Source: Prevotella sp. (GTDB lineage: Bacteria > Bacteroidota > Bacteroidia > Bacteroidales > Bacteroidaceae). From it: a stretch of DNA of 64,000 nt. The notes beneath the pieces were generated by a model, which worked only from the letters and a program-made list of their open reading frames with translations, was not told the origin of the DNA and searched no databases. Positions within the stretch are counted from its first letter, which is position 1. The number at the start of each line of letters is the position of its first letter. Positions 1 to 9,132 of this stretch are shown here, piece after piece. Location: the NCBI GenBank assembly GCA_017847725.1, contig JAGAXW010000019.1, positions 90,350 to 154,349 of the forward strand, in the 5' to 3' direction. Position numbers and translations under genes: made by a program.

Positions 1-1
1 C

Positions 2-259
2 GGCGGCTACGTGACACTGACTAACCAGCAGGGTCACTCCGTCTACCGCAACGTCGACCAGGAGGCCACCGAGGCACTCGCCGAGAACGAGGGCAAGCTG
101 GTGTACAACTACTCGCTGGGCGTCGGCGAGTCGACAGACCCCAGCGGCATCAATGCCGAGGCCTCTATCAAGAACGGAGCCCACATTATCTATAAGGACA
201 CCAACAACTCGACTAACGATTTCCACGAGCGTCAGAAGTGCTCGCTGCGTGGCGAATAA
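2..259 (+). CDS. DUF4876 family protein, C-terminal fragment
   Basis: The reading frame is already open at the left edge, so only the last 85 or so residues are seen and the true start lies outside. The visible end, with the motif TNNSTNDFHERQKCSLRGE just before the stop, resembles the conserved C-terminus of DUF4876 proteins. These are Bacteroidota exported proteins of unknown function that I recall being encoded beside TonB-dependent receptors and DUF6850 barrels. The next gene starts 4 bases after this stop and encodes a DUF6850-like barrel, which fits that grouping and suggests one transcript. The family name rests on recalled sequence similarity. The partial nature is certain. Confidence 0.6.
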   Translation, partial: GGYVTLTNQQGHSVYRNVDQEATEALAENEGKLVYNYSLGVGESTDPSGINAEASIKNGAHIIYKDTNNSTNDFHERQKCSLRGE

Positions 260-263
260 CCTT

Positions 264-1907
264 ATGATGAAGCGCATATTATCATATCTCATGATGAGCG
301 GAGCCGTGTTATGGGCGGCTCCGTCTCATCTTTCTGCCCAAGACTCGCTGCTGCTGCGCGACTACCGGTATATCAAACAGGCCGACCCCTGGCTCACATC
401 GGGCAACGCTTCGGCACTGACGCGCTACCAGCGGCAGAGCGTGGCCGAAGCCTCAGTCTACCTACGACACCAGAACGGCGGCCTCGTAGACTTCTGCGAA
501 TCGCCGCGCGTGCTGCAGGCAGGAGCCAACGTGGAGTCGTTCTACCGCATCGGCCGCCGCACCGTTGTCTTTGGCAACATGAGCTATGATAACTTCACGG
601 GCCGCGACATGGGCGGCTCAGCCTTCATGCACCTCGGTGCCGACCACTCGCTGCTGGCATCGCACTATCCCTTCGACATCGTAGAAGACTCGCTGACCAA
701 TACGGGCAAGAAGCACCGCGACCTGTTCCATCTGGCAGGCGGCGTCGGCGTCGACATCTGGAAAGGCTACGCACTGGGCGCCCGCATAGACTATACGGCA
801 GCCAACTATGCCAAGTACAAAGACCTGCGCCACCGCAACAAACTGATGGACCTGCAGGTCACCGTCGGAGGCTATGTCCCCCTGCTGCCGTGGCTCAACA
901 TCGGCGCCGACTACGTCTACCACCGCAACACGGAGAGCGTCGCCTTCTCTACCTACGGCAGCAACGACAAGGTATTCAAGTCGCTGATCGACTATGCTGC
1001 CTTCACGGGACGTGTGGAACAGTTTGGCGAGGAGGGATATACCGAATCCAACACCGAGATACCGCTCTTCAGCGACAGCCACGGCGCCAACATACAGATA
1101 GAGGCCATCCTGCCCGCCGGACTGACGTTCTACAACGAGCTGAGCCTGTCGACGGTCAACGGCTACTACGGCCGCAAATCGCCCAACACCATCACCTTCA
1201 CCAACCACCACTCCAGCCGCTTCGGCTACCGCGGCCAGCTGGCGCTCCACCAGGCGCAGCACCTGCACCAGCTCACCGTAACCGTCAGCACGGAGAAGAT
1301 GGAGAACAACCGTACCACCTACAAGAGCGAGAAGACGGACAACAACGCCAGCTACTACCAGTATTTCGACGATGTTAGAACGGGCGACAAGAAGTGGACC
1401 GACGTCAGCATCGGCTACACCGGCCACCTGAACATCCGCCACGAACTGCCCCAGTGGACTGTCAAGGCAATGCTGGAGCTGAACCACCGCAAACTGACGG
1501 CCAACCTGCACCCCTATTTCCGCACGCAGAAGCTGAACGTCAGCAAGTGGCTTTGCAGTGCCACGCGCCATCTGCCGCTGGCCAAGGGCATGCTGGCCGC
1601 CACCCTTCAGCTCACTTTCCAGAAAGGCAGCGGCGACGCCTTTGCCGACGGTGTCTACGAGACACCCTCCGACAAGCAGTCCACACCGCCCTCGATGGAC
1701 GCCTACCTGTATCGCGAATACCAGTACCTGACTGCCGCACAATACGGCATGGGCGCCAGTGTCAAATACTCATTCGTATTTCCGCAGACGCGCCTCAACA
1801 CCTTCGTACAAGCCGACGTCAACTACAAAAGAGCCAACAGCAACTACGATTCTCTCACGGGTCGTAACCGCGTGGCGCTCGCAATTGCTGTTGGCTGCTT
1901 ATTCTAA
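264..1907 (+). CDS. DUF6850 family outer membrane beta-barrel protein
   Basis: A 547-residue protein with an N-terminal signal peptide (MMKRILSYLMMSGAVLWAA, cleavage near HLSAQ-D), so it is exported. The body alternates short polar turns with aromatic-rich strands and ends in a hydrophobic strand finishing with Phe (AVGCLF), typical of an outer-membrane beta-barrel. It matches the DUF6850 family, whose function is not known. I chose the ATG at 264 because the signal peptide begins there; an ATG at 267 is equally possible, and an in-frame extension back to 153 would overlap the upstream gene and bury the signal. It lies 4 bases after the DUF4876 gene, so the two are probably co-transcribed. 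Confidence 0.75.
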   Translation: MMKRILSYLMMSGAVLWAAPSHLSAQDSLLLRDYRYIKQADPWLTSGNASALTRYQRQSVAEASVYLRHQNGGLVDFCESPRVLQAGANVESFYRIGRRTVVFGNMSYDNFTGRDMGGSAFMHLGADHSLLASHYPFDIVEDSLTNTGKKHRDLFHLAGGVGVDIWKGYALGARIDYTAANYAKYKDLRHRNKLMDLQVTVGGYVPLLPWLNIGADYVYHRNTESVAFSTYGSNDKVFKSLIDYAAFTGRVEQFGEEGYTESNTEIPLFSDSHGANIQIEAILPAGLTFYNELSLSTVNGYYGRKSPNTITFTNHHSSRFGYRGQLALHQAQHLHQLTVTVSTEKMENNRTTYKSEKTDNNASYYQYFDDVRTGDKKWTDVSIGYTGHLNIRHELPQWTVKAMLELNHRKLTANLHPYFRTQKLNVSKWLCSATRHLPLAKGMLAATLQLTFQKGSGDAFADGVYETPSDKQSTPPSMDAYLYREYQYLTAAQYGMGASVKYSFVFPQTRLNTFVQADVNYKRANSNYDSLTGRNRVALAIAVGCLF

Positions 1908-1937
1908 AGTAATATCGCTCGATGCCTGAACCTTGCT

Positions 1938-2960
1938 TTACTTGAAGCAGGGCAGGTCTTTCTCTTTCACCAGATACTCCCCTATCTGCACGGCGTTGAG
2001 GGCGGCACCCTTGCGAATCTGGTCGCCAGAGAGCCAGAAGGTGAGGCCGTTCTCGTCGGAGAGGTCTTTGCGCACACGACCGACGAAGACATCGTCCTTG
2101 CCGGCGGTCTCGAGAGGCATGGGGTAGACGAGGTTGGCAGGGTCGTCGACCAGCGTACAGCCGGGAGCCTGGGCGATGGCCTGCTGGGCCTCCTCTACGC
2201 TGATGGGGCGCTCGGTCTCAATCCACACGCTCTCCGAGTGGCTGCGGAGCGAGCTGACGCGCACGCACATGGCCGAGCACTTGGCGTCGGTGTGCATTAT
2301 CTTCTGCGTCTCGTTATACATCTTCATCTCTTCCTTGGTATAGCCGTTGGGCTGGAAGACGTCAATCTGCGGAATGACGTTGTAGGCCAGCTGGTGGGGG
2401 AACTTCTTGATGGTCTTCACCTCGCCCGTCTCCACCATCTCCTTATACTGCTGCTGCAGTTCGGCCATGGCGGCGGCTCCGGCACCCGAGGCGCTCTGGT
2501 AGCTGCTGACGTGGATGCGCTTGATATGCGAGATGTTCTCCAGCGGCTGCAGCACCACTACCATCATGATGGTGGTGCAGTTGGGGTTGGCGATGATGCC
2601 GCGCGGACGGTCCTTGGCGTCCTGGGCGTTACACTCGGGCACGACGAGGGGCACGTCGCTGTCCATACGGAATGCCGACGAGTTGTCGATCATGACGGCA
2701 CCATACTTGGTGATAGTGTCGGCAAACTCCTTCGACGTGCCGGCCCCTGCCGAGGTGAAGGCGATATCGATGTCCTTGAAGTCGTCGTTGTGCTGCAGCA
2801 GTTTGACGGTCAGTTCCTTGCCGCGGAAGGTGTATTTGGTTCCTGCCGAGCGTTCCGAGCCAAACAGCACAAGCTCGTCCATGGGGAAATTTCTCTCATC
2901 GAGGAGTCTGAGGAACTCCTGGCCTACGGCACCCGAGGCGCCAACAATTGCTACTTTCAT
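1938..2960 (-). CDS. asd: Aspartate-semialdehyde dehydrogenase
   Basis: A 340-residue cytoplasmic enzyme that reduces aspartyl phosphate to aspartate semialdehyde with NADPH, the branch point to lysine/diaminopimelate, threonine and methionine. The N-terminus carries the nucleotide-binding glycine motif GASGAVG at residues 7-13. The catalytic cysteine is Cys128 in NPNCTT and the probable catalytic histidine is His241 in SLRSHSE. The length is normal for the family. It is convergent with the DUF6850 gene (30 bases between stops) and divergent from the antiporter gene. A TAACTTTG -7 box lies 36 bases upstream of its ATG, so it probably has its own promoter. Confidence 0.96.
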   Translation of the reverse strand: MKVAIVGASGAVGQEFLRLLDERNFPMDELVLFGSERSAGTKYTFRGKELTVKLLQHNDDFKDIDIAFTSAGAGTSKEFADTITKYGAVMIDNSSAFRMDSDVPLVVPECNAQDAKDRPRGIIANPNCTTIMMVVVLQPLENISHIKRIHVSSYQSASGAGAAAMAELQQQYKEMVETGEVKTIKKFPHQLAYNVIPQIDVFQPNGYTKEEMKMYNETQKIMHTDAKCSAMCVRVSSLRSHSESVWIETERPISVEEAQQAIAQAPGCTLVDDPANLVYPMPLETAGKDDVFVGRVRKDLSDENGLTFWLSGDQIRKGAALNAVQIGEYLVKEKDLPCFK

Positions 2961-2996
2961 AAGTCTAATCCTTTTCCTGTTATACTATTTTGGGTG

Positions 2997-3004
2997 CAAA
3001 GTTA
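2997..3004 (-). promoter_or_regulatory. -7 promoter box for asd
   Basis: On the minus strand these bases read TAACTTTG, a match to the Bacteroidota -7 consensus TAnnTTTG. I see no clear TTTG at the expected -33 distance. The asd ATG lies 36 bases downstream. Confidence 0.6.
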
Positions 3005-3026
3005 GTAATTTATTTCAGAAAATTGC

Positions 3027-3034
3027 TAACTTTG
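3027..3034 (+). promoter_or_regulatory. -7 promoter box for the antiporter operon
   Basis: The plus strand reads TAACTTTG here, the same word as the divergent asd box 22 bases away. The ATG of the antiporter follows only 8 bases after the box, so the transcript would have almost no leader. No clear -33 TTTG is visible. Confidence 0.55.
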
Positions 3035-3042
3035 CAGTCGAA

Positions 3043-5166
3043 ATGCTGATTTTAACGTCATATTTCCCGATTGAGAGCCCGACGCTGATATTCTTCGTCG
3101 TGTTGCTCATCATTCTCCTTGCCCCCATCATCATGGGCAAGCTGCGCATTCCGCACATCATCGGCATGGTGCTGGCGGGCATGGTCGTCGGCGAGCACGG
3201 CTTCAACATACTGACGCGCGACTCGTCGTTCGAGCTGTTCGGCAAGGTGGGACTGCTCTACATCATGTTTCTGGCCGGACTGGAGATGGACCTGGAGAGC
3301 GTGAAGAAGAACTCGCGGCGCTTCCTCGTCTTCGGCATACTGACGTGCATGATACCGCTGGTGCTCACCTACTTCATGTCGATGTGGCTGCTGGGCTACT
3401 CGCACACGGCCTCGTTCCTCTTAGGATGCATCATGGCGTCGAACACGCTCATCGCCTACCCCATCATATCGCGCTACGGACTGCAGCGCAACTCGAGCGT
3501 CATGCTGAGCGTAGGGTCCTCGATGCTGTCGCTCTTCATGGCCCTGATGATGCTGGCGGCGCTGTCGGCGTCGTATGGCGAGCAGACGGGCGTCGGCTTC
3601 TGGCTGCTCTTCCTACTCAAGTTTGCCGTGTTTTGTGCGGCCACGGCGTGGGCCATCCCCAGGATGGCGCGCTACTTCCTGCGCCGCTACTCCGATGCCG
3701 TCATGCAGTTTATCTTCGTGCTGGCCGTGATGTTCCTGTCGGCCGCCCTGTCCGAAGCCATCGGCGTAGAGGGCATCGTGGGCGCCTTCATGGCCGGTCT
3801 GATACTCAACCGCTACATTCCCCACGTCTCGTCGCTGATGAACCGCATCGAGTTTACGGGCAACGCCATCTTCATCCCCTACTTCCTGATAGGTGTGGGC
3901 ATGCTCATCAACATCGGCTCCCTCTTCGAAGGGCCCCGCATGTGGGGCGTCGTACTGCTCATCGCCTTCTTCGGCACCTTCGGCAAGGCGCTGGCGGCCT
4001 ACGTCTCCAGCCTGCTGTTCCGGCTGCCCAAGTCGGCCGGCCACATGATGTTCGGCCTCACCTGCGCCCACGCTGCCGGCGCCAGCGCCATGGTGATGGT
4101 AGGTATGCGCCTGGAGGTCAGCCCCGGCGTCTACCTGGTCAACGACGAGATACTGAACGGCGTCGTCATCATGATACTCATCACCTGCATCATCAGCTCC
4201 ATGATGGCCGAGCGCGCCGCCCAACAGATAGTCATTGCCAACAGCCAACAGCCAACAGCCAACAGCCAGCCCAACGACGAGAAGATACTGCTCTGCGTGA
4301 AGTATCCCGAGATAGCCCCGCAGTTGCTCGAACTCTCCATCATGATGCGCAACGAGAAGCTCAACCGCGGACTGGTGGCCCTCAACGTAGTGTACGACGA
4401 CAACAAGGCCGCCGTCCACCGGACCGAAGGGCTTCGCCTGCTGGAGCGCCTGCAGCAGCGGGCCAGCGCCGCCGACATCCAGATGCAGACGCAGGTGCGG
4501 CTGGCGTCGAACATCGCCAACGGCATCAAGCATGCCTTCCGCGAGTTCGGCTGCTCAGAGATTATCATGGGCATGCACGTGCACACAGACGTCAACCCCA
4601 AGTTCTGGGGCGAGTTCATACAGAGCCTCTACAACGGCCTCAACCGCCAGATCGTGCTCACGCGCTTCGTGCAGCCGCTCAACACGCTGCGCCGCATCCA
4701 GGTGGCCGTACCCTCGCGCGCCGAGTTCGAGCCGGGCTTCCATCGCTGGCTGCAGCGCCTGGCACGCATGGCCTCCAACCTCGACTGCCGCATCCAGTTC
4801 CACGGCCGCAACGAGTCGCTCGAGCTCATCCGCGAATACATCAACAACCGCTACCCCAACGTGCGCGGCGAATACACCTATATGGCCCACTGGAACGAGC
4901 TGCCCCGACTGGCCGAGAACATACAGGAAGACCACATGTTCGTGGTCGTCACGGCGCGCAAGGGCACCATCTCCTACAAGAACGCACTGGAGCGCCTGCC
5001 CAAGGAGCTGCAGCAGCACTTCTCGGGCAAAAACCTCATGATACTCTTCCCCGACCAGTACGGCACGCAGAAGGAGGAGAGCATGACCTTCACCACTGCC
5101 CAGCACCAGGAGGAGAACAGCATCTACGACGCCATCCTGCGCTGGATTAACAACCGAAAGAAATGA
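3043..5166 (+). CDS. Kef/CPA2-type cation:proton antiporter with cytoplasmic stress-protein-like domain
   Basis: A 707-residue protein. Residues 1 to about 390 form roughly a dozen hydrophobic segments of the Na+/H+ exchanger fold ([20 protein letters not shown] near the start; [20 protein letters not shown] later), placing it in the inner membrane as a monovalent cation:proton exchanger. Residues from about 410 to the end are soluble and resemble tandem universal-stress-protein domains, a common cytoplasmic regulatory part in Bacteroidota. The linker is encoded by a heptanucleotide tandem repeat (4237-4264). I start at 3043 because the promoter lies at 3027-3034 and the membrane domain begins here; the frame is open further upstream only as a shadow of asd. 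The stop overlaps the next ATG by 4 bases. The transported ion cannot be read from sequence. Confidence 0.88.
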   Translation: MLILTSYFPIESPTLIFFVVLLIILLAPIIMGKLRIPHIIGMVLAGMVVGEHGFNILTRDSSFELFGKVGLLYIMFLAGLEMDLESVKKNSRRFLVFGILTCMIPLVLTYFMSMWLLGYSHTASFLLGCIMASNTLIAYPIISRYGLQRNSSVMLSVGSSMLSLFMALMMLAALSASYGEQTGVGFWLLFLLKFAVFCAATAWAIPRMARYFLRRYSDAVMQFIFVLAVMFLSAALSEAIGVEGIVGAFMAGLILNRYIPHVSSLMNRIEFTGNAIFIPYFLIGVGMLINIGSLFEGPRMWGVVLLIAFFGTFGKALAAYVSSLLFRLPKSAGHMMFGLTCAHAAGASAMVMVGMRLEVSPGVYLVNDEILNGVVIMILITCIISSMMAERAAQQIVIANSQQPTANSQPNDEKILLCVKYPEIAPQLLELSIMMRNEKLNRGLVALNVVYDDNKAAVHRTEGLRLLERLQQRASAADIQMQTQVRLASNIANGIKHAFREFGCSEIIMGMHVHTDVNPKFWGEFIQSLYNGLNRQIVLTRFVQPLNTLRRIQVAVPSRAEFEPGFHRWLQRLARMASNLDCRIQFHGRNESLELIREYINNRYPNVRGEYTYMAHWNELPRLAENIQEDHMFVVVTARKGTISYKNALERLPKELQQHFSGKNLMILFPDQYGTQKEESMTFTTAQHQEENSIYDAILRWINNRKK
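4237..4264 (+). repeat. Heptanucleotide tandem repeat (GCCAACA)x4 inside the antiporter gene
   Basis: Four perfect GCCAACA units run from 4237 to 4264, followed by a degenerate fifth. They encode the linker [11 protein letters not shown] between the membrane and soluble domains. Because 7 is not a multiple of 3, gain or loss of one unit would shift the frame. Confidence 0.9.
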
Positions 5167-5837
5167 TAGACATCCACGACATCAAGAAGAGCTTTGGCCC
5201 GCTACAGGTGCTCAAGGGCATCGACCTCAGCATCGGACGCGGCGAGGTGGTGAGCATCGTAGGCCCCAGCGGAGCCGGCAAGACCACCCTGCTGCAAATC
5301 ATAGGCACACTCGACCGTCCCGATAGCGGCACCGTACTCGTCGACTCGGTCGACGTGACACAGCTGTCGCAGAAGAAACTGGCTGACTTTCGCAACCGCC
5401 ACATCGGCTTCGTGTTCCAGTTCCACCAGCTGCTGCCTGAGTTCACGGCCGTCGAGAACATCATGATACCGGCCTACATCGCCGGCACGTCGCACAAGGC
5501 GGCACGCCAGCGTGCCGACGAGCTACTGCAGTTCATGGGCCTCACCGACCGCGCCCGCCACAAGCCCAACGAACTATCGGGCGGCGAGAAGCAGCGCGTG
5601 GCCGTGGCCCGCGCACTGGTCAACAGTCCGGCCGTCATCCTGGCCGACGAGCCCAGCGGGTCGCTCGACTCCAAGAACAAGGCCGAGCTGCACCAGCTCT
5701 TCTTCGACCTCAGAGACCGCTTCGGCCAGACCTTCGTCATCGTCACCCACGACGAGCAGCTGGCCAGCCTCACCGACCGCACCATTCACCTAAAAGACGG
5801 ACAAATATGCTCAGACTCGGAGACTACAACACCCTAA
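5163..5837 (+). CDS. ABC transporter ATP-binding protein, LolD/MacB-like
   Basis: A 224-residue ATPase with every ABC hallmark: Walker [10 protein letters not shown] at residues 34-42, a Q-loop ([14 protein letters not shown]), signature LSGGEKQR, Walker [10 protein letters not shown], a D-loop (SLD) and the switch histidine in VTHD. It is a stand-alone ATPase of the LolD/FtsE/MacB type, which energises lipoprotein release or peptide export from the inner membrane. No permease partner lies next to it, so the substrate is uncertain; LolD is the likeliest guess. The start overlaps the antiporter stop by 4 bases (ATGA), which indicates translational coupling, and the next gene starts 31 bases before its stop. 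Confidence 0.88.
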   Translation: MIDIHDIKKSFGPLQVLKGIDLSIGRGEVVSIVGPSGAGKTTLLQIIGTLDRPDSGTVLVDSVDVTQLSQKKLADFRNRHIGFVFQFHQLLPEFTAVENIMIPAYIAGTSHKAARQRADELLQFMGLTDRARHKPNELSGGEKQRVAVARALVNSPAVILADEPSGSLDSKNKAELHQLFFDLRDRFGQTFVIVTHDEQLASLTDRTIHLKDGQICSDSETTTP

Positions 5838-6430
5838 AGGTCGTCAAGCGCGTCGACTTCGGTCTCTACCTCGACGGCGGCGACGAGGGCGAGATACTGC
5901 TGCCCACGCGATACGTGCCAGACGGCACCAAGATAGGCCAGGAGCTCGAGGTGTTCCTCTACCTCGACCAAGACGAGCGCATCATCGCCACCACCGAGCA
6001 CCCGCTGGCCAAGGTCGGCGAGTTCGCATGGCTGGAGTGCGCCTGGACCAACGAGTATGGCGCCTTCCTCAGCTGGGGGCTCATGAAAGACCTGTTCTGC
6101 CCCTTCCGCGAGCAGAAGCAGCGCATGCAGCGCGGCCATCGCTACTATGTCTACGTCATGGAAGACCCGAAGACCCACCGTCTCATGGCCACCGCCAAGG
6201 TGGAGCGCTACCAGCAGAAGACGGGCTACGAGATCAGCCACGACTTTGCCGAGGAGCTGCTGCGCTACCTACAGCAGCACGACGGCCGCTGCGACCTGGG
6301 CGACAAGAGCCCTGCCGAGGAGATAGCCGCCCGCTTCGGCGTCTCCAAGAAGATCTACAAGAAAGCCGTCGGCGACCTCTACCGCCGCCGCCTCATCACC
6401 ATTAGCGACAAGGGCATCACCCTGGTCTGA
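5807..6430 (+). CDS. CvfB-like S1 RNA-binding protein, apparently short of one S1 domain
   Basis: A 207-residue protein. Residues 1-60 ([20 protein letters not shown]) form one S1-like unit and residues 66-133 a second ([20 protein letters not shown]). A C-terminal winged helix follows ([20 protein letters not shown], then RRRLITI). This is the CvfB layout, an RNA-binding regulator. CvfB proteins usually have three S1 domains plus the winged helix and about 280-300 residues. Here the second S1 runs straight into the text that normally ends the third (QQKTGYEI), so about 70-75 residues appear to be missing in frame. The gene overlaps the ABC ATPase by 31 bases and ends the operon at the terminator at 6461. 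Confidence 0.8.
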   Translation: MLRLGDYNTLKVVKRVDFGLYLDGGDEGEILLPTRYVPDGTKIGQELEVFLYLDQDERIIATTEHPLAKVGEFAWLECAWTNEYGAFLSWGLMKDLFCPFREQKQRMQRGHRYYVYVMEDPKTHRLMATAKVERYQQKTGYEISHDFAEELLRYLQQHDGRCDLGDKSPAEEIAARFGVSKKIYKKAVGDLYRRRLITISDKGITLV

Positions 6431-6460
6431 CGACATTCCCCCGAAAAAACTATTCGATTT

Positions 6461-6498
6461 AACGGTGAGCGTTTGCACAAAAACGCTCACCGTTTTTC
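6461..6498 (+). terminator. Rho-independent terminator after the antiporter/ABC/CvfB operon
   Basis: A perfect 14-bp inverted repeat (6461-6474 with 6481-6494) and a 6-base loop are followed by a short T run. It lies 30 bases after the CvfB-like stop. An A run just upstream means it could also work on the minus strand. Confidence 0.85.
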
Positions 6499-6572
6499 GC
6501 CCCGATAAGGTTAAAATCCCTGAAGTTTTGTTGGAACTGTCACGGAATAGCCTATTTAACTTTCGCAAAGTC

Positions 6573-6603
6573 GCTCCCCTCCCTTCAAGGGGAGGGGAGG
6601 GGC
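6573..6603. repeat. G-rich palindromic repeat, copy 1
   Basis: CTCCCCTCCCTT at 6574-6585 pairs with the G-rich arm after a one- or two-base loop, leaving one bulge. It belongs to the same family as the elements at 41466, 61570 and 63685. The remaining sequence to 6700 shows no gene. Confidence 0.75.
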
Positions 6604-6702
6604 TACGCCTTGCCCGTCGCAGGATAAATGCAAGATGCCCCGACTCTCACGAGCCGGAGCACCGAGGGCCTCGCGACTGCACGATGGCACTAACTTCGAT
6701 AC

Positions 6703-6735
6703 AAAATAAAAACTGAACCGCCAAGCGATTCAGTC
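6703..6735 (-). terminator. Rho-independent terminator of the 6767-7549 gene
   Basis: On the minus strand ACTGAATCGC pairs with GCGGTTCAGT (one U-G pair) around a 3-base loop. A T-rich tail follows (TTTTTATTTTG). It lies about 33 bases after the stop of the minus-strand barrel gene. Confidence 0.85.
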
Positions 6736-6766
6736 TTTATTTCTATGATTGCCTCTGTAAAACGGC

Positions 6767-7549
6767 TTACAGGATGCGGGTGGTCAGCATGAACTTCAGC
6801 ACGGGATAGACGGTCCACTTGTCGATAATCTTCGACAGGTCGTCGTTGCCGCCCGTTGCTTCCTTGATGTCCAGCTCGGTGTCATCCTGATAGACCTTCA
6901 TGTGGCCCATGAACTGCACACCGGCCTCAACACGGAAACCGACACGGCCGCGGGGCACCAGACGGCCATAACCCAGACCCAGGTAGGGACGGAAGCCATT
7001 GACGCGGACGTCGCCCTCGACATTACCCTGACGGTCGACACGGATGTTGTACTTGTCGATAACGGCATCGATGGTACCTTTCCAGTTGGGGTTCTCCTCA
7101 TAGACACGGGCTACGTCGTCGCTATGGCCGTCGAGCTTGGCTATCTTCTTGCCTCCAAGAGAGAAACCAGCCGTGAGGAAGAGGTCGTTGCGCATGCCAA
7201 AGGGATAGAAGCTGAACTTCAGGTCGAGCGTGGTACGGGCAAGGCTTCCCTTGATCTTCAGCTTGTCCAGATAGTAAGGCTTCATGGTGCCGTCAGCCTG
7301 GGGAACTTCAACACCGCTGCCCTTCATGTTGACGTCGCCGCTGGGCTTGAAGCCTAACATGAAGTTGAGGTCCATACCTACTTCAAGATAGTTGGTGACA
7401 GGAGTAGCCACACCAATGCTGATACCCTGGGTACCGACACCCAGATTGGCACCGAGGTGCTTGAAGACACCATAGTCTTCGAGTTTCTGTGCAGAAGCGC
7501 TCTGCATACCAAGCAGCATGAGGCCGCATACAAACAGTAATTTCTTCAT
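6767..7549 (-). CDS. Exported outer-membrane beta-barrel protein of unknown function
   Basis: A 260-residue protein with a clear signal peptide (MKKLLFVCGLMLLGMQSASA-Q). The mature part alternates hydrophobic and polar residues in strand-like runs (YLEVGMDLNFMLGF, TTLDLKFSFYPFGM, RVGFRVEAGVQFMG) and ends in KFMLTTRIL, consistent with a small outer-membrane barrel. I do not recognise a specific family. It stands alone: a consensus promoter (-33 TTTG, 20 bases, -7 TATCTTTG) lies upstream and a terminator lies directly downstream. A function cannot be assigned. Confidence 0.8.
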   Translation of the reverse strand: MKKLLFVCGLMLLGMQSASAQKLEDYGVFKHLGANLGVGTQGISIGVATPVTNYLEVGMDLNFMLGFKPSGDVNMKGSGVEVPQADGTMKPYYLDKLKIKGSLARTTLDLKFSFYPFGMRNDLFLTAGFSLGGKKIAKLDGHSDDVARVYEENPNWKGTIDAVIDKYNIRVDRQGNVEGDVRVNGFRPYLGLGYGRLVPRGRVGFRVEAGVQFMGHMKVYQDDTELDIKEATGGNDDLSKIIDKWTVYPVLKFMLTTRIL

Positions 7550-7588
7550 AACGGTAAGAAAAATTAGTTAATAAAGTTAATCTATGTG

Positions 7589-7620
7589 CAAAGATAAGTA
7601 AAAAAAGAATATGTTCCAAA
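7589..7620 (-). promoter_or_regulatory. Full consensus promoter for the 6767-7549 gene
   Basis: The minus strand carries TTTG at 7617-7620, a 20-base spacer and TATCTTTG at 7589-7596. This matches the Bacteroidota -33/-7 pattern. The ATG lies about 40 bases downstream. Confidence 0.8.
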
Positions 7621-7671
7621 CTTTTGTCGAGAAATTTGGAACATATTATAAGAAATGCGGAATAATTCGCC

Positions 7672-9111
7672 TTAGAACTCGGCCGATTTGGGAGTGCGGG
7701 GGAACGGAATGACGTCGCGGATGTTCTGCATGCCGGTGACGAAAAGGATGAGGCGCTCGAAGCCGAGACCGAAGCCGGCATGGGGGCAGGAGCCCCAGCG
7801 GCGGGTGTCGATGTACCACCACAGGTGGGTCTTGTCCATCTGGCGGCGCTCTATCTCGCTCATCAGCTTGTCGTAGCTCTCCTCACGCACACTGCCGCCG
7901 ATAATCTCGCCTATCTGCGGGAACAGCACGTCGGTGCCCTGCATGGTGGGACCAGGAGCGACAGCTCCCTTGTAGCCCACGCTGCCGCCATCGGCCGTGT
8001 CGACATTCTGCTTCATATAGAACGACTTGAAGGCACGGGGATAGTCGGTCATGATGACGGGCTTCTTGAAGTGCTCCTCCACGAGGTAGCGCTCGTGCTC
8101 CGAGGCCAGGTCGTCGCCCCACTGGCAGGGGAACTCAAACTTCTTGCCGTTCTTGATGGCCTCCTGCAGGATGTTGATGCCCTCGGTATAGGGCAGGCGC
8201 ACGAAGGTCTCCTTGAGCACGCCCTCCAGGCGCTGGATGAGCGTCTTGTCAATCATCTGGTTGAGGAACTGCAGGTCGTCCTTGCAGTTGTCGAGGGCCC
8301 AGCGCACGCAATACTTGATGAAGTCCTCCTCGAGGTCCATCAGCTCCTCCTGGTCGAGGAAGGCCACCTCGGGCTCTACCATCCAGAACTCGGCCAGGTG
8401 GCGCGGCGTGTTCGAGTTCTCGGCGCGGAACGTAGGACCGAAGGTGTAGATGGCACCCAGGGCCGTGGCGCCCAGCTCGCCCTCCAACTGACCGCTGACG
8501 GTCAGCGAGGTCTGCTCGCCGAAGAAGTCGTCGTCGTAGATAATCTTGCCCTGCTCGTCCTTCTTCAGGTCATAGAGGTTCTTGGTGGTCACCTGGAACA
8601 TGTTGCCAGCACCCTCACAGTCGGAGGCGGTGATGAGCGGCGTGTGGAAATAGAAGAAGCCGTGCTCGTGGAAATAGGTGTGGATGGCCATCGCCATGTT
8701 GTGGCGGATGCGCATCACGGCACCAAAGGTATTGGTGCGCAGACGCATGTGGGCGTTCTTGCGCATCACCTCGAACGACTGGCCCTTCTTCTGCATGGGA
8801 TAGGTGTTGTCGCAGAGGCCGTAGACCTCCAGCGAGGCAGCCTGTATCTCGCATGCCTGTCCAGCGCCCTGGCTCTCCACCAGCGTACCGACGGCACAGA
8901 TGCAGGCACCGGTGGTAATCTGCTTCAGCAGTTCCTCGTCAAACTTGGCCGGGTCGACAACTATCTGCACATTCTTGATGGTCGAGCCGTCGTTCAGTGC
9001 AATGAAGTCGACGGCCTTGGAGCTGCGGTGCGTACGCACCCAGCCCTTCACACAGACCTCTTTTCCAAAATCCGTGCTTTGCAGCACGTCGATTATCTTT
9101 GTTCTTTTCAT
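7672..9111 (-). CDS. asnS: Asparagine--tRNA ligase
   Basis: A 479-residue class II aminoacyl-tRNA synthetase that charges tRNA-Asn. The N-terminal OB fold binds the anticodon ([21 protein letters not shown], residues about 18-38). The catalytic domain contains motif 2 ([15 protein letters not shown]) and motif 3 ([10 protein letters not shown] near the C-terminus). The insertion and the conserved NTPRHLAEF text identify AsnRS rather than AspRS. It starts 21 bases after the stop of the pseudouridine synthase gene with no promoter between, so it is probably the last gene of a purB / RluB-like / asnS transcript. Confidence 0.96.
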   Translation of the reverse strand: MKRTKIIDVLQSTDFGKEVCVKGWVRTHRSSKAVDFIALNDGSTIKNVQIVVDPAKFDEELLKQITTGACICAVGTLVESQGAGQACEIQAASLEVYGLCDNTYPMQKKGQSFEVMRKNAHMRLRTNTFGAVMRIRHNMAMAIHTYFHEHGFFYFHTPLITASDCEGAGNMFQVTTKNLYDLKKDEQGKIIYDDDFFGEQTSLTVSGQLEGELGATALGAIYTFGPTFRAENSNTPRHLAEFWMVEPEVAFLDQEELMDLEEDFIKYCVRWALDNCKDDLQFLNQMIDKTLIQRLEGVLKETFVRLPYTEGINILQEAIKNGKKFEFPCQWGDDLASEHERYLVEEHFKKPVIMTDYPRAFKSFYMKQNVDTADGGSVGYKGAVAPGPTMQGTDVLFPQIGEIIGGSVREESYDKLMSEIERRQMDKTHLWWYIDTRRWGSCPHAGFGLGFERLILFVTGMQNIRDVIPFPRTPKSAEF

Positions 9112-9132
9112 TGATCTATAGTCCGTTAGATA

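Noticed and set aside
2515-3042. Upstream extension of the antiporter frame
   Set aside because: It runs through asd in antisense and through the divergent promoters; the membrane protein begins naturally at 3043.
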